A stretch of DNA of 64,000 nt from SIRX01 sp965213905 (GTDB lineage: Bacteria; Actinomycetota; Rubrobacteria; Rubrobacterales; Rubrobacteraceae): positions 682,001 to 746,000 of the forward strand of contig OZ243922.1 of assembly GCA_965213905.1 (NCBI GenBank), in the 5' to 3' direction. The notes beneath the pieces are model-generated. The model worked only from the letters and a program-made list of their open reading frames with translations, did no database searches and had not been told where the DNA came from. The translations under genes and the position numbers were made by a program. This document shows, in pieces, positions 41,264 to 50,066 of the stretch (within the stretch, counting starts at the first letter, position 1; every line of letters starts with the position of its first letter).

Positions 41264-42052
41264 TCAGGACGCGTCCAGCTTCCCGGTAAGGGCTTTGGAG
41301 ATACGTTTTAGGTCCGGGATGAGGGATTCGGAACGCTGGCCTTCGAGCCGGCTGGAGGGGCCGGAGATGCTCATGGCGGCGAAGATCTCGCCGTCCGCCC
41401 CGAATACGGGCGCGGCGATGCAGCGGACGCCGTCTTCTTGTTCCCCGTAGTCTACGGCGTAGCCCTGACGACGGATTTGCTGCAACTCCGACCGGAGTTG
41501 TCCCGGGTCGGTTATGGTGCTCGCGGTGTACCGTACCGGATCCAAACGCTCAACGAGCAGATCCAAAAGCCGCGGCGGCTGGTAGGCCAGAAGCACCTTT
41601 CCCGAACCACAAGCGTGTAACGAGACCCGGTTTCCCGGCTCGGTAAAAATCCTCAACATGCGCGTCGGCGGCGTCGCCTGCTCGATGTACATGGCAGAGT
41701 TACCTTCTAGTATCGCCAGGTTTGCCGTTTCCTGGCTTACCTGAGCCAGTTCCTCCAGGAAAGGCCGCGAAGTGGTGCCGACCCGTTCCCTGGTTACCAT
41801 CGCCATCGTCAGGGATTTAAGTCCCAACGTGTAACGCCGGGTCTCCTTATTTCGATGGACGTAACCCCTCGAACCCAGCGTCGCCAACAAGCGGTGGGCC
41901 GTCCCCGCAGATAGCCCGGTAGCCGCCCCGATCTCACTGACCCCCAACTCGCCTTCGGACCGGCTCACGAACTCTAAAATGTCCAGCGCCCGCTCCACGG
42001 ACTGTACCCCGCCCTCCCGTTGACGGACCTCCGTCGTATCTTTAGTCCCCAA
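41264..42052 (-). CDS. IclR-family regulator of the glyoxylate/glycolate genes
   Basis: 262 residues from TTG 42052 (AGGGGTGA 5 bases upstream); frames open to 42094 and 42739 would run into the divergent gcl gene. N-terminal winged helix (~12-75): GGVQSVERALDILEFVSRS, SVSEI-like LGVSEIGAATGLSAGTAHRLLATL, RRYTLGLK. The C-terminal effector domain (~85-255) includes NLAILEGNSAMYIEQ, LHACGSGKVLLAY, YAVDYGEQEDGVRCIAAPVF and AMSISGPSSRL, typical of AllR/GclR/KdgR members that bind glyoxylate, allantoin derivatives or pyruvate. The position between hyi and divergent gcl makes glyoxylate or a related acid the likely ligand. Confidence 0.9.
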   Translation of the reverse strand: MGTKDTTEVRQREGGVQSVERALDILEFVSRSEGELGVSEIGAATGLSAGTAHRLLATLGSRGYVHRNKETRRYTLGLKSLTMAMVTRERVGTTSRPFLEELAQVSQETANLAILEGNSAMYIEQATPPTRMLRIFTEPGNRVSLHACGSGKVLLAYQPPRLLDLLVERLDPVRYTASTITDPGQLRSELQQIRRQGYAVDYGEQEDGVRCIAAPVFGADGEIFAAMSISGPSSRLEGQRSESLIPDLKRISKALTGKLDAS

Positions 42053-42158
42053 TAAATCACCCCTAAACCCGAAAGTCTTTGACGAGATAAGCATAGCGAA
42101 AATTGTCCCGCGCCGCAGAACTCCGGCGCGTCGTTTTTCGCATTGTGGAAACACGAGC

Positions 42159-42188
42159 TTGTGCCGTGAAAGTGCCCGGTGGGATAAT
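42159..42188 (+). promoter_or_regulatory. gcl promoter
   Basis: TTGTGC (42159-42164), 18-bp spacer, GATAAT (42183-42188), 54 bases before the gcl start. ATTGTG at 42142-42147 and 42213-42218 and ATTGTC at 42102-42107 are direct repeats on either side of it. They are candidate IclR contact sites but weakly supported. Confidence 0.45.
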
Positions 42189-42241
42189 GTCGGACCAGTC
42201 GGGTATTGGGAAATTGTGTTGCAGAGAGGAGCGATTCGAGA

Positions 42242-44011
42242 ATGCCAGTGATGGACGTAATGGAAGCGGTAGTGGCGGTTATGGAGGACGAAGGTGTAGA
42301 GGTCGCTTTCGGGGTTCCGGGGGCGGCGATTTTGCCGCTGTACAAAGCGATGAGCACCTCGGAACAGATCAAGCACTATTCTGTGCGGCACGAGGAGGGC
42401 GGCACGCACGCCGCCGACGGGTACACGCGGGTAACGGGAAAGGTCGGCATCAACATCGGGACGAGTGGGCCTGCCGGCACCAACATGATCACCGGCCTCT
42501 ACACTTGCCAGGCCGACTCTGTACCCCAAATTTGCATTACCGGCCAGGCCCCCACTACCGTATTGCACAAAGAAGCTTTCCAGGCGGTGGACATCGTGGA
42601 GATCGCCAAACCCGTGACCAAGTGGGCCGTGCAGGTAAAAGAGCCGGGCCAGCTCGTGTGGACCTTCCGGGAAGCGTTCCGCATCGCCCAAGAAGGAAGG
42701 CCCGGTCCCGTTCTCATAGACCTGCCGCTCGACGTACAAAACAGCGGCCTGGAGGTAGACTTCGACCCCGAGCGCGGCGGCCCGCTACACTTCGAAAAGC
42801 CTACACCCCGGCCGGGCGCGGTGCGGCAGGTAATAGAGATGATCCTGGAGGCCGAACGTCCGGTGCTCATGCCCGGTGGCGGCACCATTATCGCGGACGC
42901 TGCCGAAGAGCTCGTGGAGCTTGCGGAACACTTGCAGGTCCCGGTTAGCCCGACGTACATGGGTAAGGGCACCATCCCCGAAGACCACCCGCTCTATATG
43001 GGCATCGTCGGGTTACAGACCAGCCAGCGGTTTGCCAACGCCCTTTTCCTGGAAAGCGATTTGGTAGTCGGCATCGGCAACCGCTGGGGAGATAGGCACA
43101 CCGGGGATCTGGAAACCTACCGGGGAGACAGGAAATTCGTACACATAGACATAGAACCCAGCCAAATGGGGCGTGTCTTTCCCCCGGATCTCGCGGTGGT
43201 CTCGGACGCAAAGTTCGCCCTGGAAGAGATGCTCCAGACCGCCCGCGACACGACTACCGAACGGAAACCCGGCGAGTGGGTCGGGCGGGTGGACGAGCTA
43301 CGCTCCACGATGCTCCGCAAAACGAACTTCGACGACGTACCGGTAAAACCCCAGCGCGTGTACCAGGAGATAAACGAATACTTCGACGAGAACACCGTCT
43401 TCGTAACGGCCATCGGTCTTTACCAGATCTTCGGCGGCCAGTTCCAGAAGACCTACAAGCCGCGCCACTACCTCTGCTGCGGCCAGGCCGGTCCGCTGGG
43501 ATGGGAGATACCGGCGTGCATCGGGGCCAAGCTGGGCCGGCCGGACAAGACGGTGGTCGGGGTAGTGGGAGATTACTCGTTCCAGTTCCTCATGGAGGAG
43601 CTCGCCGTCGCCTGCCAGTATAAAGTGCCCTACGTGTTGGTCATGCTCAACAACGCCTACATGGGCCTCATCCGCCAGGGCGAACTCAAGTACGATATGA
43701 ACTACGCGGTGGATATCGGTTACGAAGGCCCCGAGAACGAGTACGGCATAGACAACGTAGGTATTATGGAGGCGATGGGCGCCCTGGGACGCCGGGTCGA
43801 GAGGCCGGAGGACATACAAGACGCCCTCGACTGGGCGGTAGGGGCCAGCGAAGAGCACGGGGTTCCGGCGCTCGTAGAGATCCTGTGCGAACGGGAGACG
43901 AACGCCGCGATGGGCCTCTCGATAGACAAGATCAACGAGTACGAGCCCATCCTCGACGGCGCCGAAGAGCTCGCGGGCCAGATAGTCGGGGGTGTGCCCG
44001 AGAGAGATTAA
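42242..44011 (+). CDS. gcl: glyoxylate carboligase with Glu at position 51
   Basis: 589 residues from ATG 42242 (GAGAGGAG upstream; a TTG at 42206 is rejected). Condenses two glyoxylates to tartronate semialdehyde plus CO2, using ThDP, Mg and FAD. Collinear with E. coli Gcl throughout: AFGVPGAAI, GTSGPAGTNMITGLY, CITGQAP, HKEAFQAVDI, FDDVPVKPQRVY, CGQAGPLGW, and the ThDP motif from VGDYSFQ to MLNNAYMGL. The active-site residue that is Val51 in E. coli Gcl is Glu51 here (SVRHEEGGTH), the canonical ThDP-enzyme glutamate. Acetolactate synthase is the alternative, but length, collinearity and the hyi/glxR/glycerate-kinase context favour Gcl. Confidence 0.92.
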   Translation: MPVMDVMEAVVAVMEDEGVEVAFGVPGAAILPLYKAMSTSEQIKHYSVRHEEGGTHAADGYTRVTGKVGINIGTSGPAGTNMITGLYTCQADSVPQICITGQAPTTVLHKEAFQAVDIVEIAKPVTKWAVQVKEPGQLVWTFREAFRIAQEGRPGPVLIDLPLDVQNSGLEVDFDPERGGPLHFEKPTPRPGAVRQVIEMILEAERPVLMPGGGTIIADAAEELVELAEHLQVPVSPTYMGKGTIPEDHPLYMGIVGLQTSQRFANALFLESDLVVGIGNRWGDRHTGDLETYRGDRKFVHIDIEPSQMGRVFPPDLAVVSDAKFALEEMLQTARDTTTERKPGEWVGRVDELRSTMLRKTNFDDVPVKPQRVYQEINEYFDENTVFVTAIGLYQIFGGQFQKTYKPRHYLCCGQAGPLGWEIPACIGAKLGRPDKTVVGVVGDYSFQFLMEELAVACQYKVPYVLVMLNNAYMGLIRQGELKYDMNYAVDIGYEGPENEYGIDNVGIMEAMGALGRRVERPEDIQDALDWAVGASEEHGVPALVEILCERETNAAMGLSIDKINEYEPILDGAEELAGQIVGGVPERD

Positions 44012-44019
44012 GGAGACCG

Positions 44020-45321
44020 ATGAAAGAAGACCTCAAAGAGATAATGGCGGCGGGCCTCTCCGCCGCCGACCCGGAGAAAGCCGTAAACCGTTTTCTGGAA
44101 ACCGGGGACGGCCGCATCAGCGCGGGCGGCTCAGGCGGCGCGGGCGGCGCGGGTTTCGAGGCCGAACGGGTCTTTATCCTCTCTGCCGGCAAAGCAGCCG
44201 GCCCGATGGCCCGGGCCGCCGCAGACTCTCTCGGAAGCCTTCTGGCCGGCGGCCTGGTCGTCACCAAAGACGGCCACGACGAAGGTCCGGAGGCTCTGGA
44301 GACGGTTTACGCCTCCCATCCCGAACCCGACGAACGCGGCGTGGAGGCGGCGCGCAAAGCCCGCGAACTCGCCGAGCCGCTGGAAAAAGGGGATCTACTG
44401 CTGGCGCTCATCAGCGGTGGAGCCTCGGCGCTGCTGGCGGACCCTGTTCCGCCGGTAGAAATAGAAGACCTGCAACGCCTGACTTCCGACCTGCTCAAAA
44501 GCGGCGCGGGGATAGGGGAGATCAACTGCATAAGAAAGCACGTCTCGCTCCTTAAAGGCGGCGGCCTGGCGAGCCTGGTCCATCCAGCCTCCACCATCTC
44601 ACTCCTGCTCTCCGACGTGGTCGGCGACGAACCCTCTTCCATCGCCAGCGGCCCGACCACCCCCGACCCGACCACGCTGGAAGACGCCAGAGAAACCCTC
44701 GGCAAGTACAAAATACAGCCCCCGGGTAGCGTAGAAGAGCACCTCCGAAAAGCCGACGAAAACCCGAAGCCCGACGACGAAATATTCGACAACGTAGTCA
44801 ACGTGGTCTGCGGCGGCGGCCGGCACGCCTCCGAAGCCGCGGCCGGAAAAGCCCGTGAGCTGGGCTACGAGCCGCTAGTGCTCTCCACGCTCATAACCGG
44901 CGACGCCGCCGCTTCGGGCGAACTGTACGCGGCCGTAATCCGGGAGGCGCTGGAAAGTGGAAACCCGGTAGGCCCGCCCTGCGCCATCGTGAGCGGCGGC
45001 GAGGCGACCGTGACCGTGCGGGGCGACGGGACCGGCGGACCGAACCTGGAGTTCGTCCTCTCACTCGCCGTAGAGTTGGACGGTGTAGACGGTTGGACGG
45101 CCTTCGCCATAGACACCGACGGCAACGATGGCTCCACCGACGCGGCAGGTGGCCTGGTCAGCGGCGCAACGGCACGAAAAATCCGGGACGGTGGGACAGA
45201 CCCGGCAGAGGATCTCACGAACAACGACGCCTACCCCGCGCTCGAGGCTGCGGACGCCCTGATCCTTACGGGACCGACCGGCACCAACGTCAACGACTTA
45301 CGAGTAGCATTGATCGGCTGA
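44020..45321 (+). CDS. glycerate 2-kinase, MOFRL family
   Basis: 433 residues from ATG 44020 (AAGGAGA), 8 bp after gcl. Phosphorylates D-glycerate to 2-phosphoglycerate, bringing glyoxylate carbon into glycolysis. DUF4147 N-terminal domain: VFILSAGKAAGPMARAAAD, LISGGASALLADP, INCIRKHVSLLKGGGLA, LLSDVVGDEPSSIASGPT. MOFRL C-terminal domain (~330-430): CAIVSGGEATVTVRGDGTGG, NLEFVLSLA, FAIDTDGNDGSTDAAGG, LILTGPTGTNVNDL. Full length. Unrelated in fold to GarK. Same operon as gcl. Confidence 0.93.
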   Translation: MKEDLKEIMAAGLSAADPEKAVNRFLETGDGRISAGGSGGAGGAGFEAERVFILSAGKAAGPMARAAADSLGSLLAGGLVVTKDGHDEGPEALETVYASHPEPDERGVEAARKARELAEPLEKGDLLLALISGGASALLADPVPPVEIEDLQRLTSDLLKSGAGIGEINCIRKHVSLLKGGGLASLVHPASTISLLLSDVVGDEPSSIASGPTTPDPTTLEDARETLGKYKIQPPGSVEEHLRKADENPKPDDEIFDNVVNVVCGGGRHASEAAAGKARELGYEPLVLSTLITGDAAASGELYAAVIREALESGNPVGPPCAIVSGGEATVTVRGDGTGGPNLEFVLSLAVELDGVDGWTAFAIDTDGNDGSTDAAGGLVSGATARKIRDGGTDPAEDLTNNDAYPALEAADALILTGPTGTNVNDLRVALIG

Positions 45322-45434
45322 CTTCACTATTATACGGTGCGGCGGTTACGTCCGGCGCCAGGAGAGGAGACAATAAGAAACAGTACGAGAGCAAATTAGG
45401 GGAGCAATTCTGAGTTCGAGGAAAGGGGAAATTC

Positions 45435-47255
45435 TTGGAAAACATCCTGCTTTTAAGCCTTCTAGCCCTGGCACCCATTTTAACTATAGGATTCTTGCTC
45501 GTCGGGCTTCGGTGGCCGGCGGTCTGGGCCATGCCCGTAGGATACGTGGTAGTCGTAATCATAGGTCTCTTCGTCTGGCAACTAAGCTTCGCCAGCATCG
45601 CAGCCTCGACGGTGCAGGGTCTGATCATCGCCCTCACGATCCTTTATATAGTCTTCGGGGCGCTCTTGCTCCTAGCGACCTTATCCGAGAGTGGTGCCGT
45701 AAACACGATCCGGTCGGCCTTTACCGGCATTAGCCCCGACCGCCGGGTACAGGTCATTATTATCGCGTTCCTCTTCGGCACTTTTATCGAGGGCGCGGCG
45801 GGCTTCGGGACCCCGGCGGCGGTCGCCGCTCCCCTGCTGCTCGCGCTCGGTTTTCCGGCGATGGCGGCGGTTATGTCGGGGCTCATTATCCAGAGCACGC
45901 CCGTCAGCTTCGGGGCCGTGGGCACGCCGCTACTCGTGGGTGTGCAGGGAGGCCTACAGGGTGGCGGCCCGGTCGAGAACTACCTGTCGCAGCAGAACCT
46001 GGAGTTGGCCGCATACGTTACGGATACCATCACCTTGCGCGTGGTGCTGATCCACGCGATCTGCGGCGTCCTAATCCCGTTAATACTCTGCTGCATGCTC
46101 ACCGGCTTTTTCGGCGAGAACCGGAACTTCGGCGAGGGTCTCGCCGTTTGGAAGTTCGCCATCTTCGCCGCCGTCGCTATGTTGATCCCCTACATCCTTT
46201 TCGGGTGGTTGCTCGGACCGGAATTTCCCTCGCTGATCGGTGGGCCCATCGGCCTGATAATCGCGGTCTTCGCGGCCCGGCAAGGGTGGTTCCTCCCCGA
46301 ACGTCCCTGGGACTTCGGGCCGCGCGAAAACTGGGAAGACGAGTGGATGGGCAACGTCAACCCGGACGACCTGATCTCCGAGGTCGAAGGCGAGCAGCGT
46401 ATTGGCCTCGTCAACGCCTGGGCCCCCTATGCCCTGGTTGCTTTCTTCCTGGTCATTACCCGTTTGCCGGCGCTCGGCCTGGTGGACTTTCTCTCGGGCA
46501 TAACTATAGAGTGGGCGAACATCTTCGGGGTTCCGGATATTAGCGCGGACTTCGCGCCCTTCTACCTGCCGGGCTTCATGTTCCTTATGGCTATCGTCAT
46601 AACGTACTTTTTGCACCGCATGAATTTTCAGCAGATAGCCGCCTCGTGGCGGGTGGCGGGCAAACAGATCATTGGGGCCGGTTTCGCCCTTTTGCTGGCC
46701 CTGCCGATGGTCCGGGTCTTCATCAACTCAAACCCGGACTACAACTCCTCCGGCCTCGAAAGCATGCCGGTCACGCTGGCCGAAGGTGCGGCAAACCTAG
46801 CCGGCGGCACCTGGCCGTTCTTCTCGCCCTGGATCGGGGCCCTGGGTGCTTTTGTGGCCGGGAGTAATACGGTGAGCAACCTGACGTTCTCGCTGTTTCA
46901 GTTCACCACGGCGGTAAACATCGGCATCGCCGGTTCGGCGGCGGTCGTGGTTGCGGCCCAGGCCGTCGGCGGGGCCGCGGGGAATATGATCACGGTCCAC
47001 AACGTCGTCGCTGCCTCTGCGACCTGCGGCCTTTTGGGCAAGGAAGGCGCCCTTATCCGCAAGACCATCATCCCGATGCTCTATTACGTGCTGCTGGCCG
47101 GCTCCGTGGCCTACATCTGGGTCTACGGCTTCGGTATCAACCTCGGCACGATAGTCCTTGTAGCCCTGATCGGGGTTCTGATCGCCCTGGGCGTCGTCGG
47201 TAACCGCCAGGCCCGGCAACAAGAGTCTAGGGAAGAAACTACGACCTCCGCCTAA
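45435..47255 (+). CDS. lctP: L-lactate permease (LctP family), probably lactate/glycolate importer
   Basis: 606 residues, TTG start with AAAGGGGAAA upstream, ~13-14 spans. H+-coupled uptake of lactate; E. coli LldP and GlcA of this family also carry glycolate, which fits the neighbours. Signatures: FLFGTFIEGAAGFGTPAAVAAPLL (with one split), GLIIQSTPVSFGAVGTPL, and near the C terminus GSNTVSNLTFSLFQF, AAGNMITVHNVVAASATCGLLGKEG. 113 bp separate it from glycerate kinase. A strong hairpin with T-run ends the transcript at 47275-47315. Confidence 0.94.
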   Translation: MENILLLSLLALAPILTIGFLLVGLRWPAVWAMPVGYVVVVIIGLFVWQLSFASIAASTVQGLIIALTILYIVFGALLLLATLSESGAVNTIRSAFTGISPDRRVQVIIIAFLFGTFIEGAAGFGTPAAVAAPLLLALGFPAMAAVMSGLIIQSTPVSFGAVGTPLLVGVQGGLQGGGPVENYLSQQNLELAAYVTDTITLRVVLIHAICGVLIPLILCCMLTGFFGENRNFGEGLAVWKFAIFAAVAMLIPYILFGWLLGPEFPSLIGGPIGLIIAVFAARQGWFLPERPWDFGPRENWEDEWMGNVNPDDLISEVEGEQRIGLVNAWAPYALVAFFLVITRLPALGLVDFLSGITIEWANIFGVPDISADFAPFYLPGFMFLMAIVITYFLHRMNFQQIAASWRVAGKQIIGAGFALLLALPMVRVFINSNPDYNSSGLESMPVTLAEGAANLAGGTWPFFSPWIGALGAFVAGSNTVSNLTFSLFQFTTAVNIGIAGSAAVVVAAQAVGGAAGNMITVHNVVAASATCGLLGKEGALIRKTIIPMLYYVLLAGSVAYIWVYGFGINLGTIVLVALIGVLIALGVVGNRQARQQESREETTTSA

Positions 47256-47274
47256 AAACTTCTTACTAAAAGCC

Positions 47275-47311
47275 AAAGCGGCCCGCCGATTCTACGCCGG
47301 TGGGCCGCTTT
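47275..47311 (+). terminator. rho-independent terminator after lctP
   Basis: AAAGCGGCCC (47275-47284) and GGGCCGCTTT (47302-47311), 10-bp perfect stem followed by TTTGTTCGTT. Works in both orientations because the arm starts with AAA. Confidence 0.85.
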
Positions 47312-47337
47312 GTTCGTTACCAGGGATCACACGAAGT

Positions 47338-47724
47338 CTATTTGTCTTGGGGTCGGCCCCCGAGATCCGTCGTCGCCCACTCGTCCAGGTCTTTTTGCAG
47401 GTCGGGTTCGGAGGCGTCTATCACCAGCCGCGTGCCGTCGCCTTCTTCCAGCGTTACCACCTGAACCGAGCGCGCGTCTTCCGGGTCCCCCCGGCCTGAA
47501 GAGCTGGAGAGCAGCACGTTCGAAGCCACCCCGAGCATCGTCTTTACGAGGGAAGGATCGTCTCCGCCGCCGGTGCTTTCACGAAAAACGGTCGTGCTCC
47601 CGGTGCTGTCCGGGTCGGCCGCGAAACCCAGGCTTTCGAGGTGGTCCTCGACGCGCCTCTCACAATCCTCGGACGTTTTATTTACCAAAAAGTCTCCCAA
47701 AACCCTCCCATCAACCGACGCCAT
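47338..47724 (-). CDS. hypothetical acidic soluble protein
   Basis: 128 residues from ATG 47724; the frame is open to a TTG at 47790, giving 150. Mixed alpha/beta (VLGDFLVNKTSEDCERRVEDHLESLGF, then VQVVTLEEGDGTRLVIDASEPDL across two strands). No known domain, signal or membrane segment. Divergent from lutA and convergent with lctP across the terminator, so it is probably monocistronic. Confidence 0.55.
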   Translation of the reverse strand: MASVDGRVLGDFLVNKTSEDCERRVEDHLESLGFAADPDSTGSTTVFRESTGGGDDPSLVKTMLGVASNVLLSSSSGRGDPEDARSVQVVTLEEGDGTRLVIDASEPDLQKDLDEWATTDLGGRPQDK

Positions 47725-47862
47725 CTCGCTCTCGAAGCATTCTAACCCGCGGGGGAGCAAAACGCGGCGGCGGTTCTCGAAACACCCCAAGATAGGCTAA
47801 TATAAAAGGGACCAACGGGAACAGGAGGCTCGACTTGTCCGTACGAAGGAGTGGGTAGCAAG

Positions 47863-48600
47863 ATGCGGGTGGCGCTGTTCATAACCTGCTTTAACGACAC
47901 GCTCTACCCGGAGACCGGCGTCGCGACCGTAAAACTACTCGAACGGCTCGGGGTCGAAGTGGTGTTTCCCGAGGAGCAGACCTGCTGCGGCCAGATGCAC
48001 TACAACACCGGCTACCAACGCGAAGCCCTGCCGCTAATAAGGCGCTTTATAGACATCTTCTCCCCCTACGACGCCGTCGTGGCACCCTCCGGCTCCTGCG
48101 TCGGCATGGTCCGCGAACTCTACCCGCACGCCGCGGCCCTCACCCGGGACGGGAAGCTGGCCGGACAAGTCGAAGCCATAGCCCCCAAAGTCTTCGAGCT
48201 CTCGGAGTTTCTGGTGAACGAGTTGGGCGTCGAGGACGTGGGCGCGTACTATCCGCACCGGGTTACCTTCCATCCCACCTGTCACTCCCTGAGAATGCTG
48301 GGTGTCGGTGAAGCCCCGATGAAGCTGTTGCGAAACGTGCGGGGGATGGACCTCGTGGAGCTACCGCAGGCCGAGGAGTGCTGCGGCTTCGGCGGAACCT
48401 TCGCGGTAAAGAACGCCGAGACTTCGACGGCGATGCTCTCGGACAAGCTTCGCCACATCCAGGGCACGGAGGCCGAGGTCTGCTGCGCCGGGGACAACTC
48501 GTGCCTCATGCACATCGGGGGCGGCCTCGCGCGCGGCCAGGCCGGGGTGAAACCCGTTCATTTGGCGGAGGTGCTCGCCGCGACAGAGGAGGACGCATGA
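47863..48600 (+). CDS. lutA: lactate utilization protein A (Fe-S/CCG subunit)
   Basis: 245 residues from ATG 47863 (AAGGAG at 47846-47851; GTG 47851 is the alternative). Part of the LutABC complex that oxidises L-lactate to pyruvate. Two CCG domains: TCFNDTLYPETG...EEQTCCGQMHYNTGY and HPTCHSLRMLG...EECCGFGGTFAVKN; the Cys residues bind the non-cubane or [4Fe-4S] cluster of this family. Its stop overlaps lutB (ATGA, 48597-48600). An AT-rich box near 47798-47805 (TAATATAAAA) is the likely -10 of the operon. Confidence 0.93.
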   Translation: MRVALFITCFNDTLYPETGVATVKLLERLGVEVVFPEEQTCCGQMHYNTGYQREALPLIRRFIDIFSPYDAVVAPSGSCVGMVRELYPHAAALTRDGKLAGQVEAIAPKVFELSEFLVNELGVEDVGAYYPHRVTFHPTCHSLRMLGVGEAPMKLLRNVRGMDLVELPQAEECCGFGGTFAVKNAETSTAMLSDKLRHIQGTEAEVCCAGDNSCLMHIGGGLARGQAGVKPVHLAEVLAATEEDA

Positions 48601-50066
48601 CGATACAGGCGCCGGACGCATTTTCTTCCGGCAAAACCCCGACGTTCCAGGAGACGGCAAAAGCCTCCCTGGCTGACACCCAGCTCCGGCGCAACATCGG
48701 CAAGGCCGCGAAGGGCATCCGGGAAAAACGGGCCGTCGCCGTCGAAGAGTTGCCCGACTGGCAAGAGCTTCGCGAGGCCGGGCGCGCCATAAAAGAGCGG
48801 ACGCTGCGGCACCTGGACGATTACCTCCTCCAATTCGAAGAGTCCGTGCAAAAAGCCGGCGGGCACGTACATTGGGCGCGGGACGCCGAGGAAGCAAACC
48901 GCATAATCGCCGGTATCGCGAAGCACCACGACGCCGATGAGGTCGTGAAGGTCAAGTCCATCGCCACCGACGAGACCAAGCTAAACGAGCATTTGGAAGG
49001 CGAGGGTATCAAAGCCCACGAGACGGACCTGGCGGAGCTCATCATCCAGCTCGCCGGGGAGACCTCGTCGCACATCCTGGTGCCGGCCATCCACAAAAAC
49101 CGGGCGGAGATCCGCGAGATATTTATGGGCGAGTTGGACGTGGACGACCTCTCCGACGAACCGGCGGACCTCGCCGAAGTCGCCCGGCTCTACCTCCGAA
49201 AGAAATTCCTCTCAGCGAAGGTCGGCATTTCCGGGGCAAACTTCGGGGTCGCCGAGACGGGGACGGTCTGCGTCGTCGAGTCCGAGGGGAACGGCCGGAT
49301 GTGTACCACGCTCCCGCCGGTTTTGGTGACGCTGATGGGGATAGAAAAGCTGATCCCAACCTGGCAAGACTTCGAGGTCTACATGCAGAGCCTCCCCCGC
49401 TCCTCGACCGCCGAACGGATGAACCCCTACACCTCCTTCTGGACCGGCGTTTCTAGCGAAGCCGGCGACGGCCCGCAAGAGTTCCACCTCGTGCTGCTGG
49501 ACAACGGCCGGACGGACGTGCTGGCCGACGAGGTCGGGCGGCAGTCCTTAAACTGCATCCGGTGTTCGGCGTGCCTCAACGCCTGTCCCGTGTACGAGCG
49601 GACGGGTGGTCACGCCTACAACTCGGTGTATCCGGGGCCGATAGGCGCAATCCTTACGCCGCAGCTCGTGGGTATCGGGAAGCCGGGGCCGGACTCGCTG
49701 CCGTACGCGTCGTCGCTCTGCGGGGCGTGTTACGAGGTTTGTCCCGTCAAGATCAACATCCCGGAAGTCCTGATCCACCTGAGGGGCAAAGTAATCCGTA
49801 AAAAGCAGTCCGCTGGCCTCACCGGCAAGCTCCACCCGGAAAACGTCGCGATGCAGGCGATGGCGAAGACTTTCTCCGACCCGAGGCTCTACGAGGGCGC
49901 CCAGAAGCTGGCCCGCATCGGCCAGTGGCCGCTGGCCCGAAACGGCGCCATTCACAGCTTGCCCGGCGAACTAAGCGGCTGGACCCGGAGCCGGGACATC
50001 AAACCCGTGCCGGACCAGACCTTCCGAGAGTGGTGGCGCGAGAGGCCGGAGAGGCGAAGTTCGTGA
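48597..50066 (+). CDS. lutB: lactate utilization protein B (Fe-S subunit)
   Basis: 489 residues from ATG 48597. LUD domain ~60-300 (VKSIATDETKLNEHLE, SGANFGVAETGTVCVVESEGNGRM), then two [4Fe-4S] motifs CIRCSACLNACPVY and CGACYEVCPVKI, and the C-terminal extension GPIGAILTPQLVGIG...DFRxWW-like (TFREWWRERPE) typical of LutB/YkgF. Electron-transfer core of lactate oxidation. Overlaps lutC (GTGA, 50063-50066), so all three subunits are made in step. Confidence 0.94.
   Translation: MTIQAPDAFSSGKTPTFQETAKASLADTQLRRNIGKAAKGIREKRAVAVEELPDWQELREAGRAIKERTLRHLDDYLLQFEESVQKAGGHVHWARDAEEANRIIAGIAKHHDADEVVKVKSIATDETKLNEHLEGEGIKAHETDLAELIIQLAGETSSHILVPAIHKNRAEIREIFMGELDVDDLSDEPADLAEVARLYLRKKFLSAKVGISGANFGVAETGTVCVVESEGNGRMCTTLPPVLVTLMGIEKLIPTWQDFEVYMQSLPRSSTAERMNPYTSFWTGVSSEAGDGPQEFHLVLLDNGRTDVLADEVGRQSLNCIRCSACLNACPVYERTGGHAYNSVYPGPIGAILTPQLVGIGKPGPDSLPYASSLCGACYEVCPVKINIPEVLIHLRGKVIRKKQSAGLTGKLHPENVAMQAMAKTFSDPRLYEGAQKLARIGQWPLARNGAIHSLPGELSGWTRSRDIKPVPDQTFREWWRERPERRSS

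Noticed and set aside
42053..42739. Long N-terminal extension of the IclR protein
   Set aside because: It would lie antisense within gcl; the SD and family alignment place the start at 42052.
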